A DNA stretch of 64,000 nucleotides from UBA11606 sp964504305 (GTDB lineage: Bacteria; Actinomycetota; Acidimicrobiia; Acidimicrobiales; Aldehydirespiratoraceae): assembly GCA_964504305.1 (NCBI GenBank), contig CAZDEB010000001.1, positions 62,001 to 126,000 of the forward strand. The letters are read 5' to 3'. Shown here piece by piece: positions 34,125 to 41,976 of this stretch; the stretch's first letter is position 1, and each line of letters starts with the position of its first letter. Made by a program: the position numbers and the translations under genes. The notes beneath the pieces were generated by a model. It saw only the letters and a program-made list of their open reading frames with translations. It ran no database searches and had not been told where the DNA came from.

Positions 34125-35260
34125 GAAGCCGCCCCGGCGTAGGCCGCCAGAAGAAGGCCATGGAAATGGTGCAGCGCATGCTCAGACAGCCCCGAGCCGT
34201 TGGGGTCGTTGACGATCCGGCCTTGGTTGAAGGCGGGGGTTTCCATGCCCCGTTGCACGCTCTCGACGAGGGCGATGTCCTCGACTTGTAGGACTTCGTC
34301 GAGATATCGGATCGACTCGAGTTCGGCCGGGGTTGGGTCCGCCGACTCCAAGAAAAAATCGTACGTTTCGTAAGTGAGGTCGGCGCCGGCCGCGACGATG
34401 TTGAGCACAATCATGTTCCCTCGGCCGGGATACCGCATAAGGCAGGTGGTCGGCCACAGCCACCAAACCGCGTGATCGGTGACGGTCGCATCGCTCACGT
34501 CGTAAGCGGTGTTGGCCGATTTGCCGGCCTCGGCCATGTGACTCGAATAGATGCCGTGGGTTGTGACCTCGTAGGTATCCATGTCGACCAAGGAGACGAA
34601 GTCTTTGTGCGCGACATGGCAGTGGTAACACTCGAGAAAGTTGTCGACGACGTTCTTCCAGTTGGAACGGATCTCATAGGTGAGGCGATGGGCAAAGGTG
34701 AGCTGTTCAACGTCGGGCGCCCAGCGCTGCAGTTCCGATCCGAGGTCGCCCGATACGTCCGCCAAAGCTTCGGCGTGAGGGTCGAGATTGACGTACACGA
34801 ACCCGGCGAATTCGGTGACGAGGACTCGCTCCAGACAAATCTGGCTCAGATCGAAATCTTCGAGATGGCCGGTGTGGCGCGCCGCGGTGAGTCCGCCGGC
34901 CAAGTCGTAACTCCACGCGTGGTAGGGGCACACAATATTGTTGGTGCGACCTTCGCCGACGAGCAGCTCGTGGGCTCGGTGTTGGCACACGTTGTAGAAC
35001 GCTCGCAGGCTGGCGTCAGCGCCTCGGACAACGACGATCGGATGGCCGGCCACCGTCGACGTGACGTAGCTTCCCGGTTCACGTACCTTCTCTACATGGC
35101 AGATCCACTGCCACGATCGGCCGATGACTTGGCGTTGGTCGGCGTCGTACCAGCGGTCCTCGGTGTAGGCATCGGCGTGCAGCGACATCGAACGACTCGG
35201 ATCGGGATCCCAGCCCATGGCTATGTCGATACTCGGTTCCGTGCCCGGTAGCTGACTCAT
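34121..35260 (-). CDS. Rieske-type non-heme iron oxygenase, quaternary-amine (CntA/choline monooxygenase) type
   Basis: A 379-residue oxygenase alpha subunit. The Rieske ligands are Cys92/His94 and Cys111/His114 (CPYHAW). The mononuclear iron site is in the segment from Asn208 with His213 and His218. The residue bridging the two centres is Glu210 (ECYH) instead of the Asp of ring-hydroxylating dioxygenases. That change is reported for carnitine-oxygenase-type enzymes acting on quaternary amines. No reductase gene is adjacent, so electrons must come from elsewhere. Substrate candidates are carnitine, choline, betaines or stachydrine; sequence alone does not decide. Confidence 0.85.
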   Translation of the reverse strand: MSQLPGTEPSIDIAMGWDPDPSRSMSLHADAYTEDRWYDADQRQVIGRSWQWICHVEKVREPGSYVTSTVAGHPIVVVRGADASLRAFYNVCQHRAHELLVGEGRTNNIVCPYHAWSYDLAGGLTAARHTGHLEDFDLSQICLERVLVTEFAGFVYVNLDPHAEALADVSGDLGSELQRWAPDVEQLTFAHRLTYEIRSNWKNVVDNFLECYHCHVAHKDFVSLVDMDTYEVTTHGIYSSHMAEAGKSANTAYDVSDATVTDHAVWWLWPTTCLMRYPGRGNMIVLNIVAAGADLTYETYDFFLESADPTPAELESIRYLDEVLQVEDIALVESVQRGMETPAFNQGRIVNDPNGSGLSEHALHHFHGLLLAAYAGAAS

Positions 35261-35315
35261 GGGACGTAAAGCTACGAGCTGCTGAACGATCGTTCAAGGC
35301 CGCCTTTGGGCTCCG

Positions 35316-35876
35316 TTAGGTTGTGAGTCCTACTTGGAGTGCGTGCAAGAGGTGCCCGAACTCTGACCGGTGCTCGTCGGTGGTGCCCGACGTGTGTTCG
35401 AGCGCAAGGAAGCCGTGGATCGCGCAACGAGTGGTGCGGGCGGCGAGAAGGGAGCCTTCGACACCCAAACCAATAGCGCGGTAAACAGCAACGAAGACAT
35501 CTACTAGTGAATTGGTGGCCCTGGCGAGATCGTCGTTGTTTGACTTTGGTGGCAGCAATGTCGACGCGAACTGGCCGGGAAAGGCCAGAGCGAACTCACG
35601 GTACTTGGTGCCCATCGCGTCGAGGGCCTCGATACCGGCCACACCTATCGCGGCTGACGTGACCTCCGTGGTGAGGTTGTGGGTGGCGGCAACGGCGACA
35701 CAATGACGCAAACCGTCGAGTCCGGAGAAATGGCTATATATCGCGCTCGGGACCACGGCCAACTCCTCGGCGGTCGCCGAAATTGTGAGTGCGTCGAGAC
35801 CGTCGCGGTCGACGATGCGAACTGCGGTGGTCGTGATTCGTTTGGGGCTGAGGCGTTCTTTGGTCATGTTGCTCAA
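35316..35876 (-). CDS. TetR-family transcriptional regulator
   Basis: A 186-residue regulator with an N-terminal helix-turn-helix (DALTISATAEELAVVPSAIYSHF) and a helical C-terminal domain of the kind common in actinobacterial TetR proteins. It is upstream of the Rieske oxygenase-SDR operon on the same strand (55-bp gap) and may control it. A second possible start is ATG 35867. Confidence 0.87.
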   Translation of the reverse strand: MSNMTKERLSPKRITTTAVRIVDRDGLDALTISATAEELAVVPSAIYSHFSGLDGLRHCVAVAATHNLTTEVTSAAIGVAGIEALDAMGTKYREFALAFPGQFASTLLPPKSNNDDLARATNSLVDVFVAVYRAIGLGVEGSLLAARTTRCAIHGFLALEHTSGTTDEHRSEFGHLLHALQVGLTT

Positions 35877-35985
35877 TAGGGACTTAAGCCCTTGACACTA
35901 TTACACAAAAAGAGAATGCTTTTCAGTAAAGGAGATGGGCACTCAATATCTACTGGTATTCACAACACAGGAAGGATTCATTTCC

Positions 35986-36417
35986 ATGCTCATACAACAC
36001 GACCCCTTCAACGACTTCGATCGACTGTTTTCACGGCTTGGCACCGGTCCATCCGGCCCGTTGACGATGCCGATGGATGCCTATCGCCGAGGTGAGGACG
36101 TTTGGGTCCACATCGACTTGCCAGGCGTGGCGGCCGACTCGCTCGACATCAACGTCGAGCGCAGCGTCTTGACCGTTAGCGCTGAACGAAACTGGCAGCG
36201 CGAAGACAGCGACCAGATGTATCTCGCTGAGCGGCCACGAGGTGCCTATCGTCGCCAGGTTCATCTAGGAGACGGTCTCAACGTCGAGGACATAGAAGCC
36301 AACTTCAGCGATGGCGTTCTCACCCTTCGCATCCCCGTCGCCGAGGTAGCCAAACCTCGCAAAATCAACGTTGGCACAACCCAACCAACCTTGGATGTGG
36401 TCTCACACGACGCCTAG
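35986..36417 (+). CDS. Hsp20/alpha-crystallin small heat shock protein
   Basis: A 143-residue protein with a complete alpha-crystallin domain (DAYRRGEDVWVHIDLPGV through the GVLTLRIPVAE signature) and a short C-terminal tail with an alternate IxV-type motif. GGAAGGA lies 9 nt upstream of ATG 35986; the earlier in-frame ATG 35935 is less likely. A TTGACA -35 box is visible at 35892-35897, but the -10 is weak and no clear HspR or CIRCE repeat is present. It holds unfolding proteins under stress. Confidence 0.93.
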   Translation: MLIQHDPFNDFDRLFSRLGTGPSGPLTMPMDAYRRGEDVWVHIDLPGVAADSLDINVERSVLTVSAERNWQREDSDQMYLAERPRGAYRRQVHLGDGLNVEDIEANFSDGVLTLRIPVAEVAKPRKINVGTTQPTLDVVSHDA

Positions 36418-36467
36418 GACCCTTCACGAAGCCGAGGTCCCTTCACGAGGGCTGGCATAAGGTGTCG

Positions 36468-36498
36468 ACTCCGCCCGTAGTCAACTAGCGGGCGGAGT
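36468..36498 (+). terminator. Terminator after the Hsp20 gene
   Basis: ACTCCGCCCG and CGGGCGGAGT form a 10-bp stem with an 11-nt loop, followed by TCTGCTTCTAT, which is moderately T-rich. It ends 18 bp before the sigma-factor start, so it separates the two units and may overlap the sigma-factor promoter. Confidence 0.75.
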
Positions 36499-36516
36499 TC
36501 TGCTTCTATAGCTGCT

Positions 36517-37050
36517 GTGAGCCCGGCCCTGTCCACCACCCTGAGAGCAAGAGTCGAAGAACTATTCGAGGATCACCTTGACGCGGTCTTCAACGTTGCC
36601 TACCGGGTTGTGTGGAGTCGAGACGATGCTGAGGACATCGTGCAAGCCACGTTTCTGAAAGCGGCTACGCGGTTGGGCCAACTCCGAGCCGACGATCGAG
36701 TGCGCCCTTGGCTGTTACAGATTGCCTACCGCGAAGGTCTCGGAGTCCTACGTGGTCGCCGTGATGTTCCTACTGACCCGGCGGACCTTCCCGAGATCGC
36801 GTCTTCGGAGACCGGACCTGCTGACCGTGTTCTTGCCGCCGAACTAGTTTCGATTCTCGAAGAGGCGTTCTTGCAGATGCGTGCCGACGAGCGGTCCGCG
36901 GTCGTTCTTCGAGATATCGAACGGCTGCCTATGGCTGAGGTCGCTCGGGTGCTCGATATCGGGCAGTCGGCTGCCAAGATGCGGGTTCATCGAGGTCGGT
37001 TGGCTCTGAGAGAACTCGTCGCCAACAACGGGATCAAAGTAGGGCCGTGA
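36517..37050 (+). CDS. ECF-type RNA polymerase sigma factor
   Basis: A 177-residue extracytoplasmic-function sigma factor. Region 2 is visible in FNVAYRVVWSRDDAEDIVQATF and region 4 in MAEVARVLDIGQSAAKMRVHRG. The start is GTG 36517. The stop overlaps the anti-sigma start by GTGA. Its target promoters cannot be seen; no clear self-promoter copy was recognised. Confidence 0.93.
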   Translation: MSPALSTTLRARVEELFEDHLDAVFNVAYRVVWSRDDAEDIVQATFLKAATRLGQLRADDRVRPWLLQIAYREGLGVLRGRRDVPTDPADLPEIASSETGPADRVLAAELVSILEEAFLQMRADERSAVVLRDIERLPMAEVARVLDIGQSAAKMRVHRGRLALRELVANNGIKVGP

Positions 37051-37082
37051 GAAGCATGGATTGCGTGAGAAGCATGGATTGT
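37047..37082 (+). repeat. 18-bp tandem duplication at the anti-sigma start
   Basis: GTGAGAAGCATGGATTGC and GTGAGAAGCATGGATTGT are adjacent copies differing at the last base. Each carries a GTG and an ATG in frame, encoding (M/V)RSMDC twice. The copies begin exactly at the overlap with the sigma-factor stop codon. Confidence 0.95.
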
Positions 37083-37325
37083 GACGAGTTAGCCGACCAC
37101 CTCACCGATCTCCTTGAGGGCGAGCTTGCGCCAGAACTTGAAGCGGCCGCTCTCGAACATCTTGCCGGCTGTAGTCGATGCGAGCTGATTCTCGCCGAAA
37201 CGAGGGACATCATTGAGGTCGCGAAAGAATACGGCCGTGTGGTTCCGTCCGATGTCGATCGACAACGCATGAGAACCCGCCTCGATGGCGCCCTCGGCGA
37301 TCTAGGTTCTTCGGATCCTCAGTAA
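37047..37325 (+). CDS. Zinc-finger anti-sigma factor (ZAS)
   Basis: A 92-residue protein with the zf-HC2 pattern: an N-terminal Cys (MDCDELADHLTDLLEGEL) and HLAGCSRC (His-x3-Cys-x2-Cys). No membrane segment is present, so it is a soluble, possibly redox-responsive anti-sigma for the sigma factor upstream. The first 36 bases are an exact-but-one tandem duplication that duplicates the start region, so the real start could be any of GTG 37047, ATG 37056, GTG 37065 or ATG 37074. The 3' end overlaps the convergent methyltransferase gene by 24 bp. Confidence 0.9.
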   Translation: MRSMDCVRSMDCDELADHLTDLLEGELAPELEAAALEHLAGCSRCELILAETRDIIEVAKEYGRVVPSDVDRQRMRTRLDGALGDLGSSDPQ

Positions 37326-37784
37326 CGACGGAACGAAGCGTGGCGTTGTGGCCGCGTAGGCCTCGTAGCCCGGGTATCGATCGGCTAGCTGGGCCTCTTC
37401 CCAGCGCGCCTTGCGGTTGAAGAACAGCATTGTCACGGCGCCCACGAGGGCGTGCAACAAGCTTCCAGATCTCACTACGAGACCGATCACAATCAAAAGC
37501 ACGGCGCTATAAATCGGGTGCCGGGTAAACCGGTAGAGGCCGGTCGTCACCAATTCGCCGTGCTTGGTTGGTACCGGCGTAGCGGTAAGAGCGCGGCCAA
37601 GGTTGAGGCTGGCGAAGCCGACTATGCCCAAGCCCCCAATTACAACCGCGCCGCCCAAGGTGGTCGTCCACCACGGCGTTGACCAATCGTTTCGCGACGG
37701 CAAGGCGATCAGTGCCCCTAGGAGGAGGAACTGCACCAGGACGAAGGTCCACCCGACGGATCGTCTGGTCACGATGGCATCCAC
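37302..37784 (-). CDS. ICMT/PEMT-like membrane methyltransferase
   Basis: A 160-residue membrane protein with four or five segments and the isoprenylcysteine-carboxyl-methyltransferase/phospholipid-methyltransferase pattern: TTGLYRFTRHPIYSA followed by the C-terminal E-x-L...YPGYEAYAATTPR stretch, which binds S-adenosylmethionine. The substrate in bacteria is usually unknown. Its 3' end overlaps the anti-sigma gene. Confidence 0.85.
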   Translation of the reverse strand: MDAIVTRRSVGWTFVLVQFLLLGALIALPSRNDWSTPWWTTTLGGAVVIGGLGIVGFASLNLGRALTATPVPTKHGELVTTGLYRFTRHPIYSAVLLIVIGLVVRSGSLLHALVGAVTMLFFNRKARWEEAQLADRYPGYEAYAATTPRFVPSLLRIRRT

Positions 37785-37796
37785 ACGTCACCCGGT

Positions 37797-38651
37797 TCAG
37801 GAGGCCGGCGCGAAGGCTCGAAGTTCGATGGCGCCGACGTTGCCGCCGGTCGACGAACTGACATCGAATCGGAGTTCGCGGCCACGAAACTCGGCGGCGC
37901 TGAAGTTGGGGTTGGCCGGGTTTCCAGCCGGAAACGGACCCAAGGGCTCGCCGCCATCAACAGTCACCGTGTACGTCTCGGTGATCGCCGTTCCGTTGAG
38001 CATCGAGCGGGTCCAGAACTCGACGCCAACAATGTCGAGGGCCTCGCCTAGGTCGATCGTTATGAAGCCACCGTCGCCATCGCCAGCGGTGGCCCATTCG
38101 GTGTTCGTATCGTCATCGATGGCGTTTGTGGCTTCCCAACCGGGACCGAACGTGGAGCTGAAGTCTGTGACGGTTGCGTCCAAGGCGAGGTTGTCGCCGT
38201 GGACAATCATCGTGTCGTTGCCCATTGCGTCGCCGCTGTCAGTCACAGGAATCACAAACGTTCCCGTAGCGGACCGGAATTGCGTCCCGTCAGCGGTGGA
38301 CCCTTGAACCCTGAACTTGTACTCGACGCCTTGCTCCGCGCCGGGAAGGATCACGTCGTGGTCGATGATTCCGGTACCGTTCATTGACAGGCTGTTGTTG
38401 AAGTGCCCGAACTCGTCGGTCTCCCCCCACACGATTGTGCAAATCATCGGTTCGGTGGTCCGAACACGGAAGATGCCTCGACCGGGGTCGGTTGGATCAG
38501 CCTCGAACACGAAGTCATTTTCTTGGACGAGGGCAAAGTCGCGCAGCTCAGTATCGCCCTGAGAGTTGTCAGCCCCGCTAGAGCAGGCAGCCGCGAGCAC
38601 GGCCGTAGCCAACGTGATGGCAGTAATTCGACGAGTTGGTTTCCACCGCAT
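37797..38651 (-). CDS. Lipoprotein with C-terminal discoidin (F5/8 type C)-like domain
   Basis: A 284-residue protein whose signal peptide ends in a lipobox (LAAAC, Cys23), placing it on the outer face of the membrane. The middle has a fibronectin-like strand pattern. The C-terminal 140 residues look like a discoidin fold (ALDATVTDFSSTFGPGWEATNAIDD, then EFWTRSMLNG and LRFDVSSSTGG), a domain that often binds sugars. ATG 38651 has GGAG upstream; an earlier in-frame start would break the signal peptide. Function unknown. Confidence 0.8.
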   Translation of the reverse strand: MRWKPTRRITAITLATAVLAAACSSGADNSQGDTELRDFALVQENDFVFEADPTDPGRGIFRVRTTEPMICTIVWGETDEFGHFNNSLSMNGTGIIDHDVILPGAEQGVEYKFRVQGSTADGTQFRSATGTFVIPVTDSGDAMGNDTMIVHGDNLALDATVTDFSSTFGPGWEATNAIDDDTNTEWATAGDGDGGFITIDLGEALDIVGVEFWTRSMLNGTAITETYTVTVDGGEPLGPFPAGNPANPNFSAAEFRGRELRFDVSSSTGGNVGAIELRAFAPAS

Positions 38652-38723
38652 TGGGTGCTCCGATTGGTTGGGTGACCGGTATGACGCGCCTTGGAGCCGA
38701 TCGGTCACAAGTTTTTTGAACAA

Positions 38724-39719
38724 CTAGTGAGGGTGGGAGTCCTCGGCCAACGAGAACAGATAGATGAGGGGCGGGAGTACGAGTACGCCAGCCAGTGCGC
38801 CGGCGATGAGCAACCCGATCAAGCTCGATGATGCGCCGGCTCCCTCGGAGATCTTGACTTGGTCGACCAGAATCCACGGATGTTGGGCGACACCCCACCC
38901 GATTACGATCGCCGCCACCGCGATAACGCTTGTTACGCGCGCTAGGCGGAGCTTTCGGGTCCAGAGCGCCCGAATCGTCCAGAGGCCGGCAAAGGCAGAG
39001 ATCGCGACGATCGGAAGGGCCCGCCCGAGAAGCCCGGCGCTTAGCGTTTCGCTGTCCGCCAGAAGAACCGGGATACCCAGAAGGGCGATTAGCCCCGTGA
39101 TGGTCGCGCCGACCAGTGACTTGTCGCGGAGCGATTCGGCGAGGTCGACATCGCCGATCTTGGCGGCCTCCGCGGCGAGAAAAATGCCGGCAAGCAGCGT
39201 GCAGGTCGCGACCGCGAGTAGTCCGCCGAGGATCGACGTTGGTCCGAGCCACGACCGCCACAACCCGTGAGACCCATCGGTGACTACCCGGCCCGAGGCC
39301 ACCGCTCCGGCTATTGCGCCCAAGAAGAACGGAGTCAGGAGCGACGCGCTGGCAAAGATCACGCCTGCTGTCCGCGCTCCTCGCATGGTTGGAGAGAACT
39401 TCCGAAACGCAAAACCCGCGCCGCGCGCCGTGATTCCGAGCCCGGCGAGCCAGAACGGGATTGCCAGGTCGTTCATCAGCGTGGCAAACGGTTGCGGGAA
39501 ACCAGTCCACAAGAAAACGAGCACGAAGATGAGCCAGACGTGGTTCGCTTCCCAGACCGGCCCGATCGCGTGGTCTATCAATCGGCGAGTCGGGGCACCT
39601 TTGTGGGGGCCGCCGGCAGTGAGGTCCCACACGCCGGACCCGAAGTCGGCACCGCCAAAGACGGCGTAAGCGGTGATGGCCACGAACATGACCACAGCAA
39701 CTGCCTCGGCCGCGCTCAC
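38724..39719 (-). CDS. cydB: Cytochrome bd ubiquinol oxidase subunit II
   Basis: A 331-residue membrane protein with the CydB N-terminus (YAVFGGADFGSGVWDL) and VWEANHVWLIFVLVFLWTGFP. It partners CydA in a high-affinity quinol oxidase. GTG 39719 overlaps the cydA stop by GTGA; a longer frame to 40070 lies inside cydA and is rejected. No cydX-like small gene follows. Confidence 0.93.
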   Translation of the reverse strand: MSAAEAVAVVMFVAITAYAVFGGADFGSGVWDLTAGGPHKGAPTRRLIDHAIGPVWEANHVWLIFVLVFLWTGFPQPFATLMNDLAIPFWLAGLGITARGAGFAFRKFSPTMRGARTAGVIFASASLLTPFFLGAIAGAVASGRVVTDGSHGLWRSWLGPTSILGGLLAVATCTLLAGIFLAAEAAKIGDVDLAESLRDKSLVGATITGLIALLGIPVLLADSETLSAGLLGRALPIVAISAFAGLWTIRALWTRKLRLARVTSVIAVAAIVIGWGVAQHPWILVDQVKISEGAGASSSLIGLLIAGALAGVLVLPPLIYLFSLAEDSHPH

Positions 39720-41089
39720 GACTCGGCGCCTGGACCGTAGGGACTTGTGAGGTCGGTGTCGCCATCGCGCCATCGCCGAGACATCGACCGTATCAACAAG
39801 GTCGCACCGATTGTCATCGCCGAATAGACCACAACCAGAACGGACAACGTCAACCAAATGTACGCCGCTGGTGTGACCGCGTCTTCGGTGCGGAGCAGTT
39901 GATGGACTATCCACGGCTGGCGCCCGACCTCGGTCGTGATCCAACCGGTCTCCATCGCGATGATCGCCGCGGGGCCGGCCATCACTGTTGCCCGCAGCAG
40001 CCAGCGGCTGTCGAACCAACTTGACACGAACGGCGAATGACGGTTCTTCCACCTTCGCCAGCCAAACCATCCGCTGAGTGTCGCGAGTGCCGTGCCGATT
40101 GCGATCATTGTCTGGAAAGCGAGATGCACGATCCCAGCCGGCGGACGATCCTCGGCAGGAACAGAGTCGAGACCAATCACTGTGGCATCGAAGTCGTTGG
40201 TTGCCAGAAACGAAAGAAGTCCATCAACCGGTATCTCGATCGCACCAACCAGTGATTCGCCGTTCCAGTAGCCGCCGATCTCGAGTCGGGCCCCGCTGGT
40301 TGTTTCTCGTAGGCCTTCCATCGCGGCCAATTTCACCGGCTGTTCGTCGGCGAGGCGCTGACCGGCCAGGTGACCGACCAGCGGCTGGATTGGAGCCGCA
40401 ACTGCCGCGAACGTCAATGGAATCACCAGTCCGAGTTGGTGGAACCGATCGTGACGGCCGCGGAGCCAACCCAACGCGTAGACGCTTGCCGTCGAGAATC
40501 CCACCACCATTACGCCGGCGAGGTACATGTGCAGAAACTGCAGGACCGCGGCCGAGTTGAAGATCGCCGCGACGGGATCGACGTTGGTCACAACGCCGTC
40601 GATCACATCGAAACCCGCGGGGGCGTTCATCCACGCATTGACCGACACAACCAGAAACGAGCCGGTGATGCCGGCGATCATGATCGGGATGAGCATCAAT
40701 GAGTGCCAGCGCCCGGGCAAACGCCCCCACCCGTACACGTAGATACCGAGAAATATTGCCTCGACGAAAAACGAGAGGCCTTCGAGCGCGAACGCCAGAC
40801 CCACTACGTCGCCATACGCCGACATGAGCCCCGGCCAAAGCAACCCGAGTTCGAACGACAAGATTGTGCCCGAAACAGCACCGATGGCGAATAAGACGCC
40901 CGCTACTTTTGACCAGCGCTTGGCCAGCTCCAGTGCTTGGGCATCGCCGTGCAAGCCACGCCGGTGCAGCACAAAGATCATGGCCGGAAAGGCCATGCCG
41001 AAGCAGGCCAGCACAATGTGCCAACCCAATGAGAGGGCCATCTGATTTCGCGCTGGCATCAACGCGTCGGCGGCTAATGGTGGGATCAT
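39716..41089 (-). CDS. cydA: Cytochrome bd ubiquinol oxidase subunit I
   Basis: A 457-residue heme protein. Ligand regions are recognisable: LGWHIVLACFGMAFP near the N-terminus, LQFLHMYLAG in the middle and the METGWITTEVGRQPW segment. The loop before the last part is short, as in the short-Q-loop bd enzymes of many Gram-positive and anaerobic bacteria. ATG 41089 is used, because the upstream in-frame TTG (41140) would add a leader unlike CydA. Cytochrome bd resists sulfide and low oxygen, which suits the adjacent sulfide-oxidation genes. Confidence 0.94.
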   Translation of the reverse strand: MIPPLAADALMPARNQMALSLGWHIVLACFGMAFPAMIFVLHRRGLHGDAQALELAKRWSKVAGVLFAIGAVSGTILSFELGLLWPGLMSAYGDVVGLAFALEGLSFFVEAIFLGIYVYGWGRLPGRWHSLMLIPIMIAGITGSFLVVSVNAWMNAPAGFDVIDGVVTNVDPVAAIFNSAAVLQFLHMYLAGVMVVGFSTASVYALGWLRGRHDRFHQLGLVIPLTFAAVAAPIQPLVGHLAGQRLADEQPVKLAAMEGLRETTSGARLEIGGYWNGESLVGAIEIPVDGLLSFLATNDFDATVIGLDSVPAEDRPPAGIVHLAFQTMIAIGTALATLSGWFGWRRWKNRHSPFVSSWFDSRWLLRATVMAGPAAIIAMETGWITTEVGRQPWIVHQLLRTEDAVTPAAYIWLTLSVLVVVYSAMTIGATLLIRSMSRRWRDGDTDLTSPYGPGAES

Positions 41090-41119
41090 TGGTGGGCACC
41101 AAACTAGCCGATTTGAGCT

Positions 41120-41147
41120 AATGTACGTACCAAGTTTCAAATCTTGG
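41120..41147. promoter_or_regulatory. Palindrome cluster in the cydA-GntR divergent promoter
   Basis: The 71-bp gap holds GTACGTAC (41123-41130), directly followed by CCAAG-N8-CTTGG (41130-41147). On the cydA strand it reads CGTACATTAG, sharing CGTACATT with the sqr promoter palindrome. These could be GntR operators controlling both directions. Confidence 0.45.
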
Positions 41148-41160
41148 GGTGCTCAGCCGT

Positions 41161-41922
41161 ATGTCCGTCAAACCGCTCGATCGATCGAGCCCGATGCCTC
41201 TTTGGGCCCAACTCGAGGCCGAACTTCGTCGGCGACTTGAAGCTGGTGAGTTCGACAGCGGGACATTTCCGACCGACTTGAACTTGACCGAAGACTATGG
41301 CGTTAGCCGACACACGGTGAGAGAAGCCGTTCGCCATCTCAATCGAACCGGCCTGCTCAAGCGGGAGCGAGGTCGCGGCACGGTCGTGAATCGGGCCGAG
41401 TTCGAGCAGTCTCTCGGCACGCTCTACAGCCTGTTTCAATCGGTCGAAGCAAGCGGGGTCGAGCAGACCAGCGAGGTCCTCGAGATTGGATCGGTGGTCG
41501 ACCCCGAAGCGGCCGCTCACCTCGAGCTGGCCGCTGACACCGAGTTGATCCTGCTAGCTCGACTCCGGCTTGCGGGTGGCGCTCCGCTGGCGGTTGATCG
41601 GGCCTGGTTGCCAGCCGTGGCAGCCGCACCGCTATTGGATGTCGACTGGGGCCACACCGCTCTGTACGCCGAGCTGCGAAACGCCGGTGCGTTGGCTCCC
41701 AATCAAGGTTGGGAGCGCCTGACCCCGGTGATTCCGGGGGCCGCAGACCGAGCCCGGCTCGATCTTCGCAAATCCGACGCGGCCTTCTATTTGGAGCGGC
41801 TTGGATGCCACGACGGTACGCCGGTCGAGTGGCGTACCACGGTGATTCGAGGCGACCGATATCGGTTTGTGACCGATTGGACGACCGGGTCGGCGACGGC
41901 GCTGCGTCCGTCCGTTTCTTGA
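41161..41922 (+). CDS. GntR-family regulator, HutC/UTRA subtype
   Basis: A 253-residue regulator. The winged-helix N-terminus contains FPTDLNLTEDYGVSRHTVREAVRHL, and the C-terminal UTRA ligand-binding domain follows, ending with EWRTTVIRGDRYRF. UTRA domains sense small molecules. It sits between divergent cydAB and the sulfide operon, so it is a candidate controller of both, but a role for its own ligand elsewhere is possible. ATG 41161 is preferred to the in-frame GTG/ATG leader at 41149. Confidence 0.92.
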   Translation: MSVKPLDRSSPMPLWAQLEAELRRRLEAGEFDSGTFPTDLNLTEDYGVSRHTVREAVRHLNRTGLLKRERGRGTVVNRAEFEQSLGTLYSLFQSVEASGVEQTSEVLEIGSVVDPEAAAHLELAADTELILLARLRLAGGAPLAVDRAWLPAVAAAPLLDVDWGHTALYAELRNAGALAPNQGWERLTPVIPGAADRARLDLRKSDAAFYLERLGCHDGTPVEWRTTVIRGDRYRFVTDWTTGSATALRPSVS

Positions 41923-41953
41923 CGCAAGACGCAAAAGACCGTACATTCGGTCT
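41919..41953 (+). promoter_or_regulatory. sqr promoter with -10 box inside a palindrome
   Basis: -35 TTGACG (41919-41924), 17-bp spacer, -10 TACATT (41942-41947). The -10 is enclosed by AGACCG and CGGTCT arms, giving an 18-bp inverted repeat at 41936-41953. A repressor binding there would block RNA polymerase directly. The transcript would begin near 41953, about 24 nt before the sqr start, leaving room for the GGGGGA ribosome-binding site. Confidence 0.72.
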
Positions 41954-41976
41954 ATTCAACGTCTTGGGGGACGAAC

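Noticed and set aside
35892..35920. Full sigma-70 promoter for the Hsp20 gene
   Set aside because: The -35 TTGACA is good, but the hexamer at 17 bp (AATGCT) matches the -10 consensus poorly, so I did not list it as a feature.
41161..41922. GntR of the HutC subtype as the hut regulator
   Set aside because: It is 9 kb from the hut genes, which carry their own IclR gene and palindrome; HutC-subtype proteins have many other roles.
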